A stretch of DNA of 64,000 nucleotides from an uncultured Erythrobacter sp. Its GTDB lineage: Bacteria > Pseudomonadota > Alphaproteobacteria > Sphingomonadales > Sphingomonadaceae. The DNA lies in contig CAJXTZ010000001.1 in assembly GCA_913061345.1 (NCBI GenBank), forward strand, positions 21,120 to 85,119, in the 5' to 3' direction. Below are positions 1 to 9,623 of this stretch, piece by piece. A model generated the notes under the pieces. That model made no database searches, was not told the origin of the DNA, and saw nothing but the letters and a program-made list of their open reading frames with translations. The first letter of the stretch is position 1, and each line of letters starts with the position of its first letter. Position numbers and translations under genes: made by a program.

Positions 1-1073
1 TGCTCTGCCGTAAGCGCGACCCCCGTTCGCAGAAAGCTCACGAAAAGAGGATTGATCGTATCGTCGACATCCCTTGACGCTCGGATTTGAAATCGTGTTA
101 GTCTGGTCGGACTGTAGTAGACGCTGGCGGACGCTGACAGAGCATTGACGCCCGGTTCCTCTGGGTTGTCGTATTCGATTCGCGCGTATCCGAGATTTGC
201 ATCGAGCGAGAGTAACTCAGTGACCTGTATCTGGACGCCGCCGACCACCGTGGCGATATCGACCGAACGGTCAGTCAGGAAGTAATCTGGCAGATTAGGC
301 AGGACAGAAAGCGCCTGCTCATCGAAGTCAAACCGACTGAAGCGGCCTTCCACATAAAAGCGCCGATCCGGTCGCGCGGAGTATGCAATCCGACCGCGAC
401 CTTCGTAATATGTATTGTCGCGAATTGCGCTCTCAAAGGTATCATCACCGAAAACCAATTGACCTTGATACTCGTAGCGCGTTGCGCGGGCCTCACCTTC
501 GACTGTGAATGATCCAATGCCCTGTTCTAAACCCAGATTCGCTCCATAGGAAAGCGTTCGAAAGGTCTCTGTGATATTATCGCCTGTCGTGAGCGCGGGA
601 CCGCTGGTATCATTGAGGGTGAAATTGGCTCCGCCAAATGGCCTAGTGGCAGTTCCTAGACCGAATTTCGTATCCACACTACCCTGAAGCTGGAACCTGT
701 CTTCGGCGCTGTTGTCGAGATAGGTTTGATAACCGGTCGCAACCCGCAGATTCAATCTTCGGTCTGCACGCTGCTCAGTTGCAGTCACGCTAGGTCTGAT
801 GTTCATGACGATGTCGTCAGCGTCAACTAACTCCGACGCGAAAACATTGTCGATATATTCCAGACTGGTCTCAATTTGCGGTCGCACCTCTAAACCGCCT
901 AAGATGATCGGCTCGTGGGTATAATCAGGGCGGGAGCGATCTTCGAGAGGAGTTCGCGGATCAAAGTCTTGGCCCTGCGCCGCACTTGCGTAGGGAAAGC
1001 TGACAAATGCCACGGCTAGGCACTTGGCAGTGCTCGCACCAAGGCGCTCCAAATTCCGTTTCTCAGGTCGCAC
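1..1073 (-). CDS. Outer-membrane beta-barrel protein of the exopolysaccharide locus (3' end outside window)
   Basis: The minus-strand frame stays open from a GTG at 1073 to the window edge, about 357 residues. A GGAGAGG ribosome binding site (1081-1087) sits 7 nt before the GTG. The N-terminus is basic, then hydrophobic (CLAVAFVSFPYASA), giving a signal peptide with probable cleavage after ASA. The mature part opens with polar, aromatic-alternating segments (IILGGLEVRPQIETSLEYIDNVFA) typical of the putative beta-barrel porin 2 (BBP2_2) family found in exopolysaccharide loci. It follows the Wzc gene by 34 nt on the same strand, so it is probably co-transcribed and takes part in export or secretion of the polymer. 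The family assignment comes from sequence character and context; the C-terminus is not visible. Confidence 0.75.
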   Translation of the reverse strand, partial: MRPEKRNLERLGASTAKCLAVAFVSFPYASAAQGQDFDPRTPLEDRSRPDYTHEPIILGGLEVRPQIETSLEYIDNVFASELVDADDIVMNIRPSVTATEQRADRRLNLRVATGYQTYLDNSAEDRFQLQGSVDTKFGLGTATRPFGGANFTLNDTSGPALTTGDNITETFRTLSYGANLGLEQGIGSFTVEGEARATRYEYQGQLVFGDDTFESAIRDNTYYEGRGRIAYSARPDRRFYVEGRFSRFDFDEQALSVLPNLPDYFLTDRSVDIATVVGGVQIQVTELLSLDANLGYARIEYDNPEEPGVNALSASASVYYSPTRLTRFQIRASRDVDDTINPLFVSFLRTGVALTAE

Positions 1074-1107
1074 GCCTTGTCCTCTCCGCCCAGAGCCTGG
1101 CGCTGCT

Positions 1108-3261
1108 TCAATTTTGATAATAGCCACGAAACTTCTTTGTGTAGGCATACACATCGCCATCGCCCGTACTCGCATATTTTTTGATGTTGACCTGCGACAG
1201 GGCCAATCCCGTCACTTTAGCCTTACCCTCCATCAACATTGCAACTGCCGCCTCGACTGCCCGCATCGACGTGCGCTTCCATTTCGTGATCACCAATACG
1301 CGATCGGCCGCAGATGCCAATATGCGGCCTTCTGCCACGCCGAGTATGGGTGCGGTGTCCACGATCACAATGTCAAACTTGTCTCGAAGTTCGTCGAAAA
1401 CGACACGTACGCGTGCCTCGGTGAGCGCGTTGCGTACATCCTCTTGCACCTGATTGCTACCCAAGACGCAAAGACCCGATAGCGGGTCGGTATAGAGGCA
1501 TTCCTCTAGTTTGGCATCACCGGACAGATAGGTGAAGATGTCTTTTTCACTATTATAGTCCAGAAGTGAGCTCGATCCTCTTCTACGAAGATCAGCATCT
1601 ACCAGCACTACACGCAGTCCTTCCGCAGCGCTGGTTCTCGCGACACAGACCGAAGTTGTCGTTTTGCCTTCACCTGGCAAAGCCGACGTGATCGCGATCG
1701 TGCGCGACCGACCGCCCGGAGACAGGGTGAGGAAGGTTCTGATCGAACGAAAGGATTCAGCAAAGAGCGAGTGGGGGTGAGCAAGAATGTAATCGTGCGG
1801 CAATTCCACCGCGCGGCGGTCGGTCAATGTAGAGGACAGCGTTGGGATTGCGCCTGCATAACGCAATTGCAAATGCCGTTCTACGTCGCGCTTCGTTTGC
1901 ACACCACGGCGCAGGTACTCTGCAATGAGGATAGATAATAAACCGGCGCTCAGCGCCATTACAGCTCCGGCGAAACCGATAAGGAAATAATTCGGACTAG
2001 ATTGAGTTGACGGCACGACCGCGCGCGAAGCGATGCTTGCATCTGGCATTGCGCTATCCCTGAGTGCGCCGGCTTCTTGGGAGCGTTCTAGAAAGGACTC
2101 GTAGATGGCCTGCGCTGCATCGGCTTTCTGCTCTAAAGCGCTCAACCCTGTTTGCGCAGCAGTGTTTCCGCGAACCGCGCCAAGAGCTCCGGCCCGGCTC
2201 GATTCCAACGAAGAAACCCGTGATTGGGCGGTCTGAACCTCAGCTTGCAAACTAGAAAGTACGCGATCGATTTCTTCCTGGATTCTTTCGCGTATATCCC
2301 GGATTTCCTCTTCGGCTTGGCGGCGCTCTGGATGCAAAGCACCGTAGCGCTCTCGCAAAACTGCCAGCCTTGCGCTCACGGTGGCTTCCTGCTGACGGAG
2401 GCTCCCTATGGTCCCTGAACCGAGCGCTGCACCGACGTCGGCCCCTCCTCCACCCCGATTGAGCTGTTCGCGGGCAGAATTGTAGCGCCCTCGTCTCTCA
2501 GCGAGATTCGCGCGTGCCTGCGCTAATTCCGTGTTGAGATTGGAAACTTCTTGCTCAGCATTCGTACCGCTGTCGTTGGACGAAAGGCCATGTGCTGCGC
2601 GATATTGATCGACCGCTGACTGGGTTGAAATTGCCGCTCTTTGCAGTTCGTCCAGGCGCGCATTGATAAATTCGGATGAGGATTCGCTGCGGACACTTTT
2701 TGCCTCGATTTGGCTAAGCAGATACGCCTCGGCGAGGAGATTCGCAGCCGCGGCGGCAAAGACCGGGTCTTCACTGTTCGCCACGATGTCGACAACTCGC
2801 ACATCGCCAGCACGGCTGATCGTTATCGCTCTTGAAATTCGCGCCGCGAGCAAGTTTTTTTCGTCATCGCCAAACGGATCGCCATCAGGGGACGCGAAGC
2901 GCTCAGCATACAGTTCAGCTGCGCGATCTGCCACAAAGGGAGATCCGATAAGAGCGATCTCTGTGTCAACTTCATCTACGCCTACTAAATTTCGCTCTGC
3001 ACCCGGACCGGTTGTTTGGACCGGATCGCCAGTCGGTTCGATCAGGACGCTTGAGATGGCAAGGTATTGCGGGGTCAGGATTGCCATCAGACCGGCGGTA
3101 AGCCCGATGATAGAAAATACGACGATAGTGAAAAGCAGCAAATTCCGGCGGAAAGCTTGCCACATCAGACCCGGATCAGGCAGCAACGGAACCGCCGGAC
3201 TGTTTGCATGCATCTCATCATGATCATCGTCAGCCTTTATCGGACTGCGTTCAGGCGTCAT
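1108..3261 (-). CDS. Wzc/ExoP-type polysaccharide co-polymerase with C-terminal BY-kinase
   Basis: 717 aa. An inner-membrane protein controlling exopolysaccharide chain length and export through autophosphorylation. Residues about 30-110 form the Wzz domain with a first membrane segment (LLLFTIVVFSIIGLTAGL). A long periplasmic coiled-coil section follows (about 190-420), then a second membrane segment (FLIGFAGAVMALSAGLLSILI). The cytoplasmic kinase carries Walker A GEGKTT near residue 530, Walker A' VVLVDAD near 551 and Walker B IVIVDTAP near 632. The last 22 residues hold five tyrosines (about 696, 705, 707, 714, 715), the usual autophosphorylation cluster. A GGAAG motif lies about 10 nt before the ATG. 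Single-chain Wzc/ExoP architecture is typical of Proteobacteria. It is divergent from the glycosyltransferase operon and probably pairs with the Wza-like lipoprotein at 15033. Confidence 0.93.
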   Translation of the reverse strand: MTPERSPIKADDDHDEMHANSPAVPLLPDPGLMWQAFRRNLLLFTIVVFSIIGLTAGLMAILTPQYLAISSVLIEPTGDPVQTTGPGAERNLVGVDEVDTEIALIGSPFVADRAAELYAERFASPDGDPFGDDEKNLLAARISRAITISRAGDVRVVDIVANSEDPVFAAAAANLLAEAYLLSQIEAKSVRSESSSEFINARLDELQRAAISTQSAVDQYRAAHGLSSNDSGTNAEQEVSNLNTELAQARANLAERRGRYNSAREQLNRGGGGADVGAALGSGTIGSLRQQEATVSARLAVLRERYGALHPERRQAEEEIRDIRERIQEEIDRVLSSLQAEVQTAQSRVSSLESSRAGALGAVRGNTAAQTGLSALEQKADAAQAIYESFLERSQEAGALRDSAMPDASIASRAVVPSTQSSPNYFLIGFAGAVMALSAGLLSILIAEYLRRGVQTKRDVERHLQLRYAGAIPTLSSTLTDRRAVELPHDYILAHPHSLFAESFRSIRTFLTLSPGGRSRTIAITSALPGEGKTTTSVCVARTSAAEGLRVVLVDADLRRRGSSSLLDYNSEKDIFTYLSGDAKLEECLYTDPLSGLCVLGSNQVQEDVRNALTEARVRVVFDELRDKFDIVIVDTAPILGVAEGRILASAADRVLVITKWKRTSMRAVEAAVAMLMEGKAKVTGLALSQVNIKKYASTGDGDVYAYTKKFRGYYQN

Positions 3262-3630
3262 TTTCTATTTCTTCCTAAACCGTACGATGGGTCATTGAGA
3301 GGAGAATGCGTTCAATCGTAGTGCAAGCGAGAGCTATTTCCGGACCATAGCGGACATCTACATCACGGGTGTATTGCATTGCAACATTCTCCGCCTATAA
3401 AGCTATACATAATCGTTGCCTTGATCCTCTAACGTGGTCCAATTCTTGATGTGGCAGGCAATGAACCAAGATTCGGAAACACCGATCGTGGTGCATGCCG
3501 GTGATGTTCTAAGGTATTATATCTTCAAGTGCGATACCGAATTTCCTAGCAAACTTGACATAGTTCGCAATTGCCAAACTGGCATTCGCGAGACATCAAG
3601 TTCCTGCCATGCGACTGTCAGATTCAAATT
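3262..3630. other. Divergent intergenic region between wzc-like gene and glycosyltransferase operon
   Basis: About 370 nt, relatively AT-rich, with no convincing gene. It must hold the promoters for the export genes (leftward) and the first glycosyltransferase (rightward). The open frame at 3434-3640 has no protein-like composition and overlaps the true start of the next gene. Confidence 0.6.
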
Positions 3631-4683
3631 ATGCGTATAGCTTTTTGTTCGGCTCACCCTTATCTTCCTCAACTAACTGGTGGTGCTCAAAGGAGCATGC
3701 AGCAGCTCGCGGTGGCATTGTCAGAACGCGGGCATGAAGTCGCGTTTTTGACAGGTCTATTGGGTTCGGGCTTAATGGGCATCAAAGCCCGGACAAAATT
3801 TAAGCTGTCGCGATCTACCCTATATGTTCGAGAATATGATGGCTTCGACGTCTATCGAGGTTGGGAGATTGAAAATTGCGTTGAAGAATTCTCAAATGCG
3901 TTTAATCCTAATTTGGCTCTCTGCTTCTCGGGCAGACCAGCAACGGTTGCCCGAGCTTTCAAACTAAATAATATACCTTCGGCAATCTACTTTAGAAACG
4001 TGGAGATAACCGATATCGGGCTAGACCCAATATCAGCTGCGAATGGATTCATTGCGAATTCCAACTTCACCGCGCAATTCGTCAAGAGCAAATTTAGCAT
4101 CTCGGCAACCACGATCCGTCCGTTAGTTGAGAAGGAACTATATGAAACGCGGCCAGGCGGTATGGCCACATTTATTAACCCTCATCGTGACAAGGGTCGC
4201 GACATTGTATTCGAGTTGGTTAAGCGCTCACCGAACATCCCGTTCCTAATCGTTTACTCTTGGCAGCTCAGCGAACAAGACAGGCTAGATTTGCAGAAGT
4301 TCGCCGCTCGCTATGACAACGTGACGATAATTGAAGCAACCGACGATATGAAAAGCGTATACGGACGAACCAAAATTCTTCTCGCCCCGAGCCAATGGCA
4401 GGAAGCATGGGGGAGAGTTGCCACAGAGGCGCATTTTAGCGGTATCCCAGTGATGTCGTCAGACGCAGGAGGCCTACCAGAATCCGTTGGGCCAGGCGGT
4501 GTCATAATTCCTCGAGAGGGATCGATAGATCAATGGGAGGCTGCGCTTCATAAGCTGTGGTACGATCAATCTTTATATAACTATTTGTCAAAAGAGTCGC
4601 TTAAATTCAGTCGGCGGGAAGAGATGAAACCGTCAACAATCGTTGAACAGCTTGAGCGCACGTTCGAAGCTATACAGCGATAA
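3631..4683 (+). CDS. GT4-family glycosyltransferase
   Basis: 350 aa from the ATG at 3631 (MRIAFCSAHPYLPQ). Upstream in-frame starts would add residues with no family character. It has a GT-B fold: the N-terminal donor-independent domain opens with a beta strand and a glycine turn (PQLTGGAQRSMQQLAVALSERGH), and the C-terminal nucleotide-sugar domain has NPHRDKGRD and the retaining GT4 signature EAWGRVATE (an E-x7-E motif) followed by GIPVMSSDAGGLPE. It is expected to transfer a sugar from a nucleotide donor to the lipid-linked exopolysaccharide repeat unit at the inner membrane. It is first in a rightward run of glycosyltransferase, pyruvyl transferase and flippase genes. The donor and acceptor cannot be read from sequence. 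Confidence 0.88.
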   Translation: MRIAFCSAHPYLPQLTGGAQRSMQQLAVALSERGHEVAFLTGLLGSGLMGIKARTKFKLSRSTLYVREYDGFDVYRGWEIENCVEEFSNAFNPNLALCFSGRPATVARAFKLNNIPSAIYFRNVEITDIGLDPISAANGFIANSNFTAQFVKSKFSISATTIRPLVEKELYETRPGGMATFINPHRDKGRDIVFELVKRSPNIPFLIVYSWQLSEQDRLDLQKFAARYDNVTIIEATDDMKSVYGRTKILLAPSQWQEAWGRVATEAHFSGIPVMSSDAGGLPESVGPGGVIIPREGSIDQWEAALHKLWYDQSLYNYLSKESLKFSRREEMKPSTIVEQLERTFEAIQR

Positions 4684-4767
4684 CTATAAAAATGCGGAGC
4701 ATTTGTTTAGCAAAGTGCGAGTGTTTCGAGCGACCAAGTCAAGCATGGTTTGCGGGCAAATCGAACA

Positions 4768-5805
4768 ATGAAATTGCTAGAGAAAACCAATTTGAGAAAA
4801 AATCACAAGATTGGGTTGCATCCAAAGGCAATTGAAGCGAATGCGTTTGCTAATCTATTCGCTTCTGCTCTTGAGAGACACAGATACACTACGACGGAAA
4901 GCCCGGTGAGTGCTGCTGATCTGAAGGCAATCGATATCCTCATCTATCATTGGCCGTGGTTCTTAGAGCGAGGGGTATCTTTTCGTCGCGGCCTTCTTGG
5001 TATGCGGCATATCATGATGGCGCGACGACGCAGCAACTTGAAGCTGGTCTGGGTCGCACATAACGCGCAACCGCACGAAGGTGGCAATCGCTTGCTCGCC
5101 TGGCTGTTTTTCAGCCAGTTGGACGGAGTGATTTATCTCTCTAATCACTCCCGCAAGATTGTTCGTGGAACACATAAACTCTCGAAGAATGTAAAAGAGC
5201 TCGTCACGGTGCACGGGGCCTACACATCGCCTCGGAAACACGCTGACCTGCCCCAGATGCCGAGTTCGGGGCCGCATTTGTTCAGCTTTGGTCTTATCCG
5301 ACCATACAAAGGTTTTGATCAGCTGCTGACTGCAGCACGCAATGCTAGCGAACGATGCACGATAGGAATCGCCGGACGCATAGTGGATGAATCCTATGCG
5401 AAGGCACTTTCAGAATTAGCCCATGGTATGGGCATGGTTTCCCTTGATTTTCGTGAGAATTTTCTCCCGGCAGCCGAACTCGACAGTATGATCGACGCCT
5501 GTCATGGCGTTGTGATGCCGTATCGCGAGATACTCAACAGTGGGGCTGCCCTTCACGCACTGTCGCGAGCAAGGCCTGTGCTTGTACCAAACCGCGGTTC
5601 CATGCTCGAGCTTCAAGATATCATTGGTAGTGAATGGGTTCATTTGTTTGACGGAGACTTGACGAGCAAGGTTCTTGATGAGTTTACAAGCTTTGTGCAG
5701 ACTTTTCCGAGCGATGCGCGCCCTGATCTTTCGATGTTTTCATGGGAGAGAGTGTCACACGATCTCGCCGTTTTCTTTGATGATTTGACAGAGGCAAGGC
5801 CATGA
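4768..5805 (+). CDS. Glycosyltransferase (GT-B type)
   Basis: 345 aa from the ATG at 4768; a TTG at 4750 is an alternative start. The N-terminal half shows LVWVAHNAQPHEGG and QLDGVIYLSNHSRKIV, typical of the acceptor domain of GT4-like enzymes. The C-terminal half has FSFGLIRPYKGFDQLL (donor domain entry), GIAGRI, and a conserved segment VVMPYREILNSGAALHALSRARPVLVPN in place of the usual E-x7-E block. The stop codon overlaps the next gene as ATGA (5802-5805), so translation is coupled to the pyruvyl transferase. It probably adds one sugar of the exopolysaccharide repeat; specificity is unknown. Confidence 0.82.
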   Translation: MKLLEKTNLRKNHKIGLHPKAIEANAFANLFASALERHRYTTTESPVSAADLKAIDILIYHWPWFLERGVSFRRGLLGMRHIMMARRRSNLKLVWVAHNAQPHEGGNRLLAWLFFSQLDGVIYLSNHSRKIVRGTHKLSKNVKELVTVHGAYTSPRKHADLPQMPSSGPHLFSFGLIRPYKGFDQLLTAARNASERCTIGIAGRIVDESYAKALSELAHGMGMVSLDFRENFLPAAELDSMIDACHGVVMPYREILNSGAALHALSRARPVLVPNRGSMLELQDIIGSEWVHLFDGDLTSKVLDEFTSFVQTFPSDARPDLSMFSWERVSHDLAVFFDDLTEARP

Positions 5806-7019
5806 TCCAATCGCTGCGCAATCTTGTCGTTCCCCTTTACCTTGCGAACGCCCGGCGGCAAGCTGCAGCACTCTATGCATCTTTGGATGCTACGACCCGC
5901 AGCATTCTAGTTATCCCGCCTACCGCTGCAGGAAGCGTAGGTGATGCAGCAATGCTTTGGGTCGCGTTCGACGAATTAAAGCTAGCTGGGTTTGAGCGAG
6001 TTTCTTACGCCGGACCGGGCGGCTGGGACGCCCTCCCGGATTTTGACAGCCACCACGATATGGACGCGTGGTTTTTTTCCTCACGACGTAGCGCGCTTGC
6101 ACAAGCGATAAAGCTTCTTGGTAATTTTTCTCATAGCATGCTCGTTGGTGCCGATTGCATCGATGGCACTTACAACCCGGGTTCAATTACGCGCCGGATG
6201 CACTTACTTGACGAACATGCGAGGCTCGGCGGAGATGCACGAATCCTTGGCTCAAGTTTTTCCGATAATCCCAATAGGGATGCAGTAAGCGTCCTGCGCG
6301 AGCTCCATCCCCGGGTTGTAATAAATGCTCGAGACCCTGTGTCCAAATCACGGATGGAGCAGGTCCTTGCCAGGCAGATCCAGCAGACGGCCGACATGGC
6401 ATTCTTGACGCCTGAAAATTCGAATTTGCTCGAAGCGGGCGCAGTGACCTCGTTCGTGAGGGAGCAACGCGATCAAGGCCGAGCGGTTGTCGGCCTTAAT
6501 ATCTGCTCCACTATAGCCCGGACTAACCCCGGATACGTTGAAGCAAATCAAAAACTCCTGTCGCGTTTGATTCAAGCAGACTATGCAGTTCTACTGGTGC
6601 CGCACGATAATCGTGGGACAAGAAATGATGCTCTGCTTCTGGCTGAAGCTGCGAAGACGGTCCCCCCCGCTCTGCAAGGTCATCTGCTCGCACTTCCGGA
6701 AACAGGCCCCGGCACCGTCAAAGCCTCTCTTGGCAAGGTAGATGCGCTTATCACCGGCCGCATGCATGCCGCTATATTGGCAATGGGCGCAGGCACACCG
6801 GCTATCAGCTTCACCTACCAGGGGAAATTTGAGGGTCTTTATCAGCTTCTTGACCTAGAAAATGAAGGTTTGCTTTTTGATCCTTCCCATTTCGCGTCAA
6901 GCCCAGAAAGGATAATTGAAGCAATTCTAGATCGCCTCACTCGGCATCAGGCTTACGCGCGAATGTTGAAAAAGAAGCTTCCAACCGTGCTGGCGAAAGC
7001 CCGATCAAATTTTAGCTGA
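5802..7019 (+). CDS. Polysaccharide pyruvyl transferase family protein
   Basis: 405 aa. Enzymes of this family (PF04230) transfer pyruvate from phosphoenolpyruvate to a sugar of an exopolysaccharide, forming an acidic ketal. Visible hallmarks are an N-terminal glycine turn (AGSVGDAAML), the D-x2-DG-YNP segment (GADCIDGTYNPGS), RDPVSKSR, the ADMAF motif and the C-terminal TGRMHAAILAMG block. The start ATG overlaps the upstream stop (ATGA). Its presence predicts a pyruvylated, negatively charged polymer, as in succinoglycan and related sphingan-like polysaccharides. Family members with other substrates exist, so the exact sugar is open. Confidence 0.9.
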   Translation: MIQSLRNLVVPLYLANARRQAAALYASLDATTRSILVIPPTAAGSVGDAAMLWVAFDELKLAGFERVSYAGPGGWDALPDFDSHHDMDAWFFSSRRSALAQAIKLLGNFSHSMLVGADCIDGTYNPGSITRRMHLLDEHARLGGDARILGSSFSDNPNRDAVSVLRELHPRVVINARDPVSKSRMEQVLARQIQQTADMAFLTPENSNLLEAGAVTSFVREQRDQGRAVVGLNICSTIARTNPGYVEANQKLLSRLIQADYAVLLVPHDNRGTRNDALLLAEAAKTVPPALQGHLLALPETGPGTVKASLGKVDALITGRMHAAILAMGAGTPAISFTYQGKFEGLYQLLDLENEGLLFDPSHFASSPERIIEAILDRLTRHQAYARMLKKKLPTVLAKARSNFS

Positions 7020-7025
7020 AGACAG

Positions 7026-8465
7026 GTGCGGCGCAATATTTACCTTTCGCTGAGTTCGTCATGGACTGCAGCATTCATGGCCATCGTCGCATCGATTCTT
7101 GTCGCCAGGATGATGCGACCCGAAGAACTTGGTGTATTTACCGTGGTCATGTCTGTTTCGGTAGTTCTGAACACATTGCAAGCTGCTGGTGCGAGCGAGA
7201 TTTTATTATACTCCGCGGAGGTCAACCATGAGCTGAAGCGTCGGGTTCTTGGCCTTACGTTATGCACCACAGCCGTAGTATGTGGTATTCTCGTCTTAGG
7301 GCGTCCGTTCTGGATAAAAACTTTTGGGACGCCCGGCGCTGCCGATGTAGCCGACATCATAGCTATTCAGACTGCTCTTGCGGTCTTCACTGTTCCAGTG
7401 CTCGCCATGTGGCGCCGCGAGGAAGCCTTCGACAAAATTAGCCTCGTAAATATAGCAGGGGGCGCCACCCTCTCAGCTTTGCAGGTCTTGTTCGTCTTCG
7501 CTGGTTACAGTTTTATGGGCTTAGCCTATGCGGCGCTTGCAGCGACATTTGTGACACTCGTGTTGACTTCGACATTCGGATGGACGCATTTGGTGTGGAT
7601 TCCTAGTTTCCGCGGCCTCGGAAAAATTGCATCTTATGGAGGCAAGCTTTTCGGCGCAAACGCTCTAGGTGTCATTTACACGCAGAGTACCTCCGCGATC
7701 ATTGGAGCGCTTGGCGGCGTGTCACAGAGCGCCTTGTTTGGCCGTGCCTACATGACGGCCCAAATCTATGGGCAGACAATCGGGAGAGCAATTGACCCCA
7801 TCCTCAACGCGCGGCTCGCATCACATCGGCGCAGCGGCATCGACGGCAATCCGACCCTCTTTTTATTCAGCCGCCATCTTCTGACAATCTCTACTATGTT
7901 CTTTGGCTTCATTGCGATCTGCGCTGATCTGATCGTTCCCCTGATCTTCGGACAGCAATGGGTACCTGCGGTCCCGGCCATGCAAATCCTAACTGCGGGC
8001 TTGGTGCTAACGCCCCTAACCTCCCCGACTGTAGCGGTCTTGTTGGCCGCTAATCGCCCTGGAATGCTAGTGCAGATCAGATCCATCAATGTCCTTTTAC
8101 GAATCGCTGCGTTGGTCGTGCTTGTGCCTTATGGTCTTACAGCTGTTGCATGGGGCATGGTTGCGACCGCCTATTGTAACTGGGCGCAATCTGTACGAGC
8201 GGCATACAAAGTGGCGGGCCTTTCTGTCAGGCAATACCTGCTTGTGTTGTTCCCCAGCTTCATGGCAGGTCTCGTGCCCGTGTGCCTGAGCTTAGCTGCC
8301 CGGTTTGGCCTGAGCGAGATCGGCATCGAGGCTTGGGCACTCCTTGTCGCAACAGGCGCTATCATGACATTTTTATCGCTGGCGAGCCTCGTCTTGTCCA
8401 AACATCCTCTATGGGGAGAATTTGCAACGATAAGGGAGCGCATTACGGACCGACCTTCAATATAG
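7026..8465 (+). CDS. Wzx-type polysaccharide flippase (MATE/MOP superfamily)
   Basis: 479 aa from a GTG at 7026, 6 nt after the pyruvyl transferase stop. The protein is hydrophobic throughout with roughly 12-14 predicted membrane spans, a basic N-terminus (RRNIYLSLSSSWTAAFMAI) and the oligosaccharide-flippase pattern VARMMRPEELGVFTVVMSV near residues 25-45, plus ALGGVSQSALFGRAYMTAQIYGQ in the middle. It should move the lipid-linked repeat unit across the inner membrane for polymerisation. It is the last gene of the rightward run; the next gene converges with a 50-nt gap. No polymerase is adjacent. Confidence 0.88.
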   Translation: MRRNIYLSLSSSWTAAFMAIVASILVARMMRPEELGVFTVVMSVSVVLNTLQAAGASEILLYSAEVNHELKRRVLGLTLCTTAVVCGILVLGRPFWIKTFGTPGAADVADIIAIQTALAVFTVPVLAMWRREEAFDKISLVNIAGGATLSALQVLFVFAGYSFMGLAYAALAATFVTLVLTSTFGWTHLVWIPSFRGLGKIASYGGKLFGANALGVIYTQSTSAIIGALGGVSQSALFGRAYMTAQIYGQTIGRAIDPILNARLASHRRSGIDGNPTLFLFSRHLLTISTMFFGFIAICADLIVPLIFGQQWVPAVPAMQILTAGLVLTPLTSPTVAVLLAANRPGMLVQIRSINVLLRIAALVVLVPYGLTAVAWGMVATAYCNWAQSVRAAYKVAGLSVRQYLLVLFPSFMAGLVPVCLSLAARFGLSEIGIEAWALLVATGAIMTFLSLASLVLSKHPLWGEFATIRERITDRPSI

Positions 8466-8515
8466 AAGATAGGCGAGCACCAAGAGCAGATTTGGGGGAA
8501 CGCCTGCTGAAGAGA

Positions 8516-9496
8516 CTAGCGAGCCGTAAAATAATCCTCGGCTAGCAAGCAGCGCGGGACCTTCACCTTTGGGGCTTTAAGCTTGGCTATTTTATCGTTC
8601 GCGATATCGATGAATGCCATGGGACGTGTCAAACCCGTTATGACGCCACGCATTTTGCCGCCACTTGCTTTGCTGGCAAGTACTTGCCGATGGTGCAATC
8701 GACGAAGCGTCGAGCGCGTATGCCGAAGAAGCTCTCCTTTGGCCTCGCTATCAAGGTCCAGCCTTTTGAGTAGGCTTAATTCGTGGGTGTATAAGGCGGC
8801 CAGATCCTCTATGGAATGCATTCCACTTAGAGAGTTTTCCCGCACGAGCGCAGCATAGCCCAAGCGTGATATGACGGTATAGCGCGCACCCTTTGCCAAC
8901 GCCTCGACGTAGAAAAGGAAATCCTCCCCCAAACGGCAATCTTCGGCATAGAAGAGACCGTGCTGTTCGAGAAACGCCCGTCGCATGACGGGTTTCAGAA
9001 AGCCCAATTCTCCTCGTGGACGACCACTCTTCGGCAGGTTTCCGCAAATGAAACGATCAAGCTCAAGCTGACGTGATCTCACGAAATTGTCTTTGAACGC
9101 AGAACGGAATTGCGCGATCTGCTCCTCGGCGGTGATAAACACGATATTGTCTGCGCAACAATCCCAATCTGGCAGCGCAAACATGGCGGAAAACCGCTGA
9201 GGGAGAAAGAAATCGTCTGCATCGAGAATAGCGATGTACGGGGCGCTGGTGTGCGCAATCGCAATGTTTCGCGAACGCGCAGGGCCGAAATTTGCAGCAT
9301 TGCGTAGCACTCTCAATCGTGGGTCGCCTGCTGCCGCTTCCAAAGCTCTTGCGGCAGTTCGATCTGAGGACGCGTCATCAACGACCATCACCTCGCAACA
9401 CTCGATTTGTGACAAAGCGCTTCTCACCGCTTGATGAATGGTGTCCTCGGCATTGAACGCCGCGATTACCACAGCGACTTGCCGTGTCGGTATCAT
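8516..9496 (-). CDS. GT2-family glycosyltransferase, ExoO-like
   Basis: 326 aa from the ATG at 9496; the frame extends to 9556 but the extra residues lack family character. It has a GT-A fold inverting transferase: VAVVIAAFNAEDTIHQAVRSAL at the N-terminus, VVDDASSDRT (nucleotide binding), and the metal-binding DADD in ILDADDFFLP. The middle segment (LGFLKPVMRRAFLEQHGL...LGEDFLFYVEAL) closely resembles that of the GT2 gene at 13995, so the two look paralogous and both recall succinoglycan ExoO. It lies convergent to the flippase and divergent (127 nt) from the ExoL-like gene. No strong ribosome binding site is seen, so the start is tentative. Confidence 0.85.
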   Translation of the reverse strand: MIPTRQVAVVIAAFNAEDTIHQAVRSALSQIECCEVMVVDDASSDRTAARALEAAAGDPRLRVLRNAANFGPARSRNIAIAHTSAPYIAILDADDFFLPQRFSAMFALPDWDCCADNIVFITAEEQIAQFRSAFKDNFVRSRQLELDRFICGNLPKSGRPRGELGFLKPVMRRAFLEQHGLFYAEDCRLGEDFLFYVEALAKGARYTVISRLGYAALVRENSLSGMHSIEDLAALYTHELSLLKRLDLDSEAKGELLRHTRSTLRRLHHRQVLASKASGGKMRGVITGLTRPMAFIDIANDKIAKLKAPKVKVPRCLLAEDYFTAR

Positions 9497-9623
9497 GGCT
9501 GCGCGATATCTTCGGTGCGTGCACGCGACGTCTTCATCATTCGGTCCCCAAATCAAGTAAACACACCCGAGAAAGTCATCTCATCTTTACCTGCTAAGCA
9601 TTTCTGGGCAACACAGGTACGCA

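Noticed and set aside
3434..3640. Small ORF upstream of the first glycosyltransferase
   Set aside because: No ribosome binding site, no protein-like composition, and it overlaps the true gene start.
9496..9556. Upstream extension of the GT2 gene to 9556
   Set aside because: The added 20 residues precede the first GT-A strand and have no family character.
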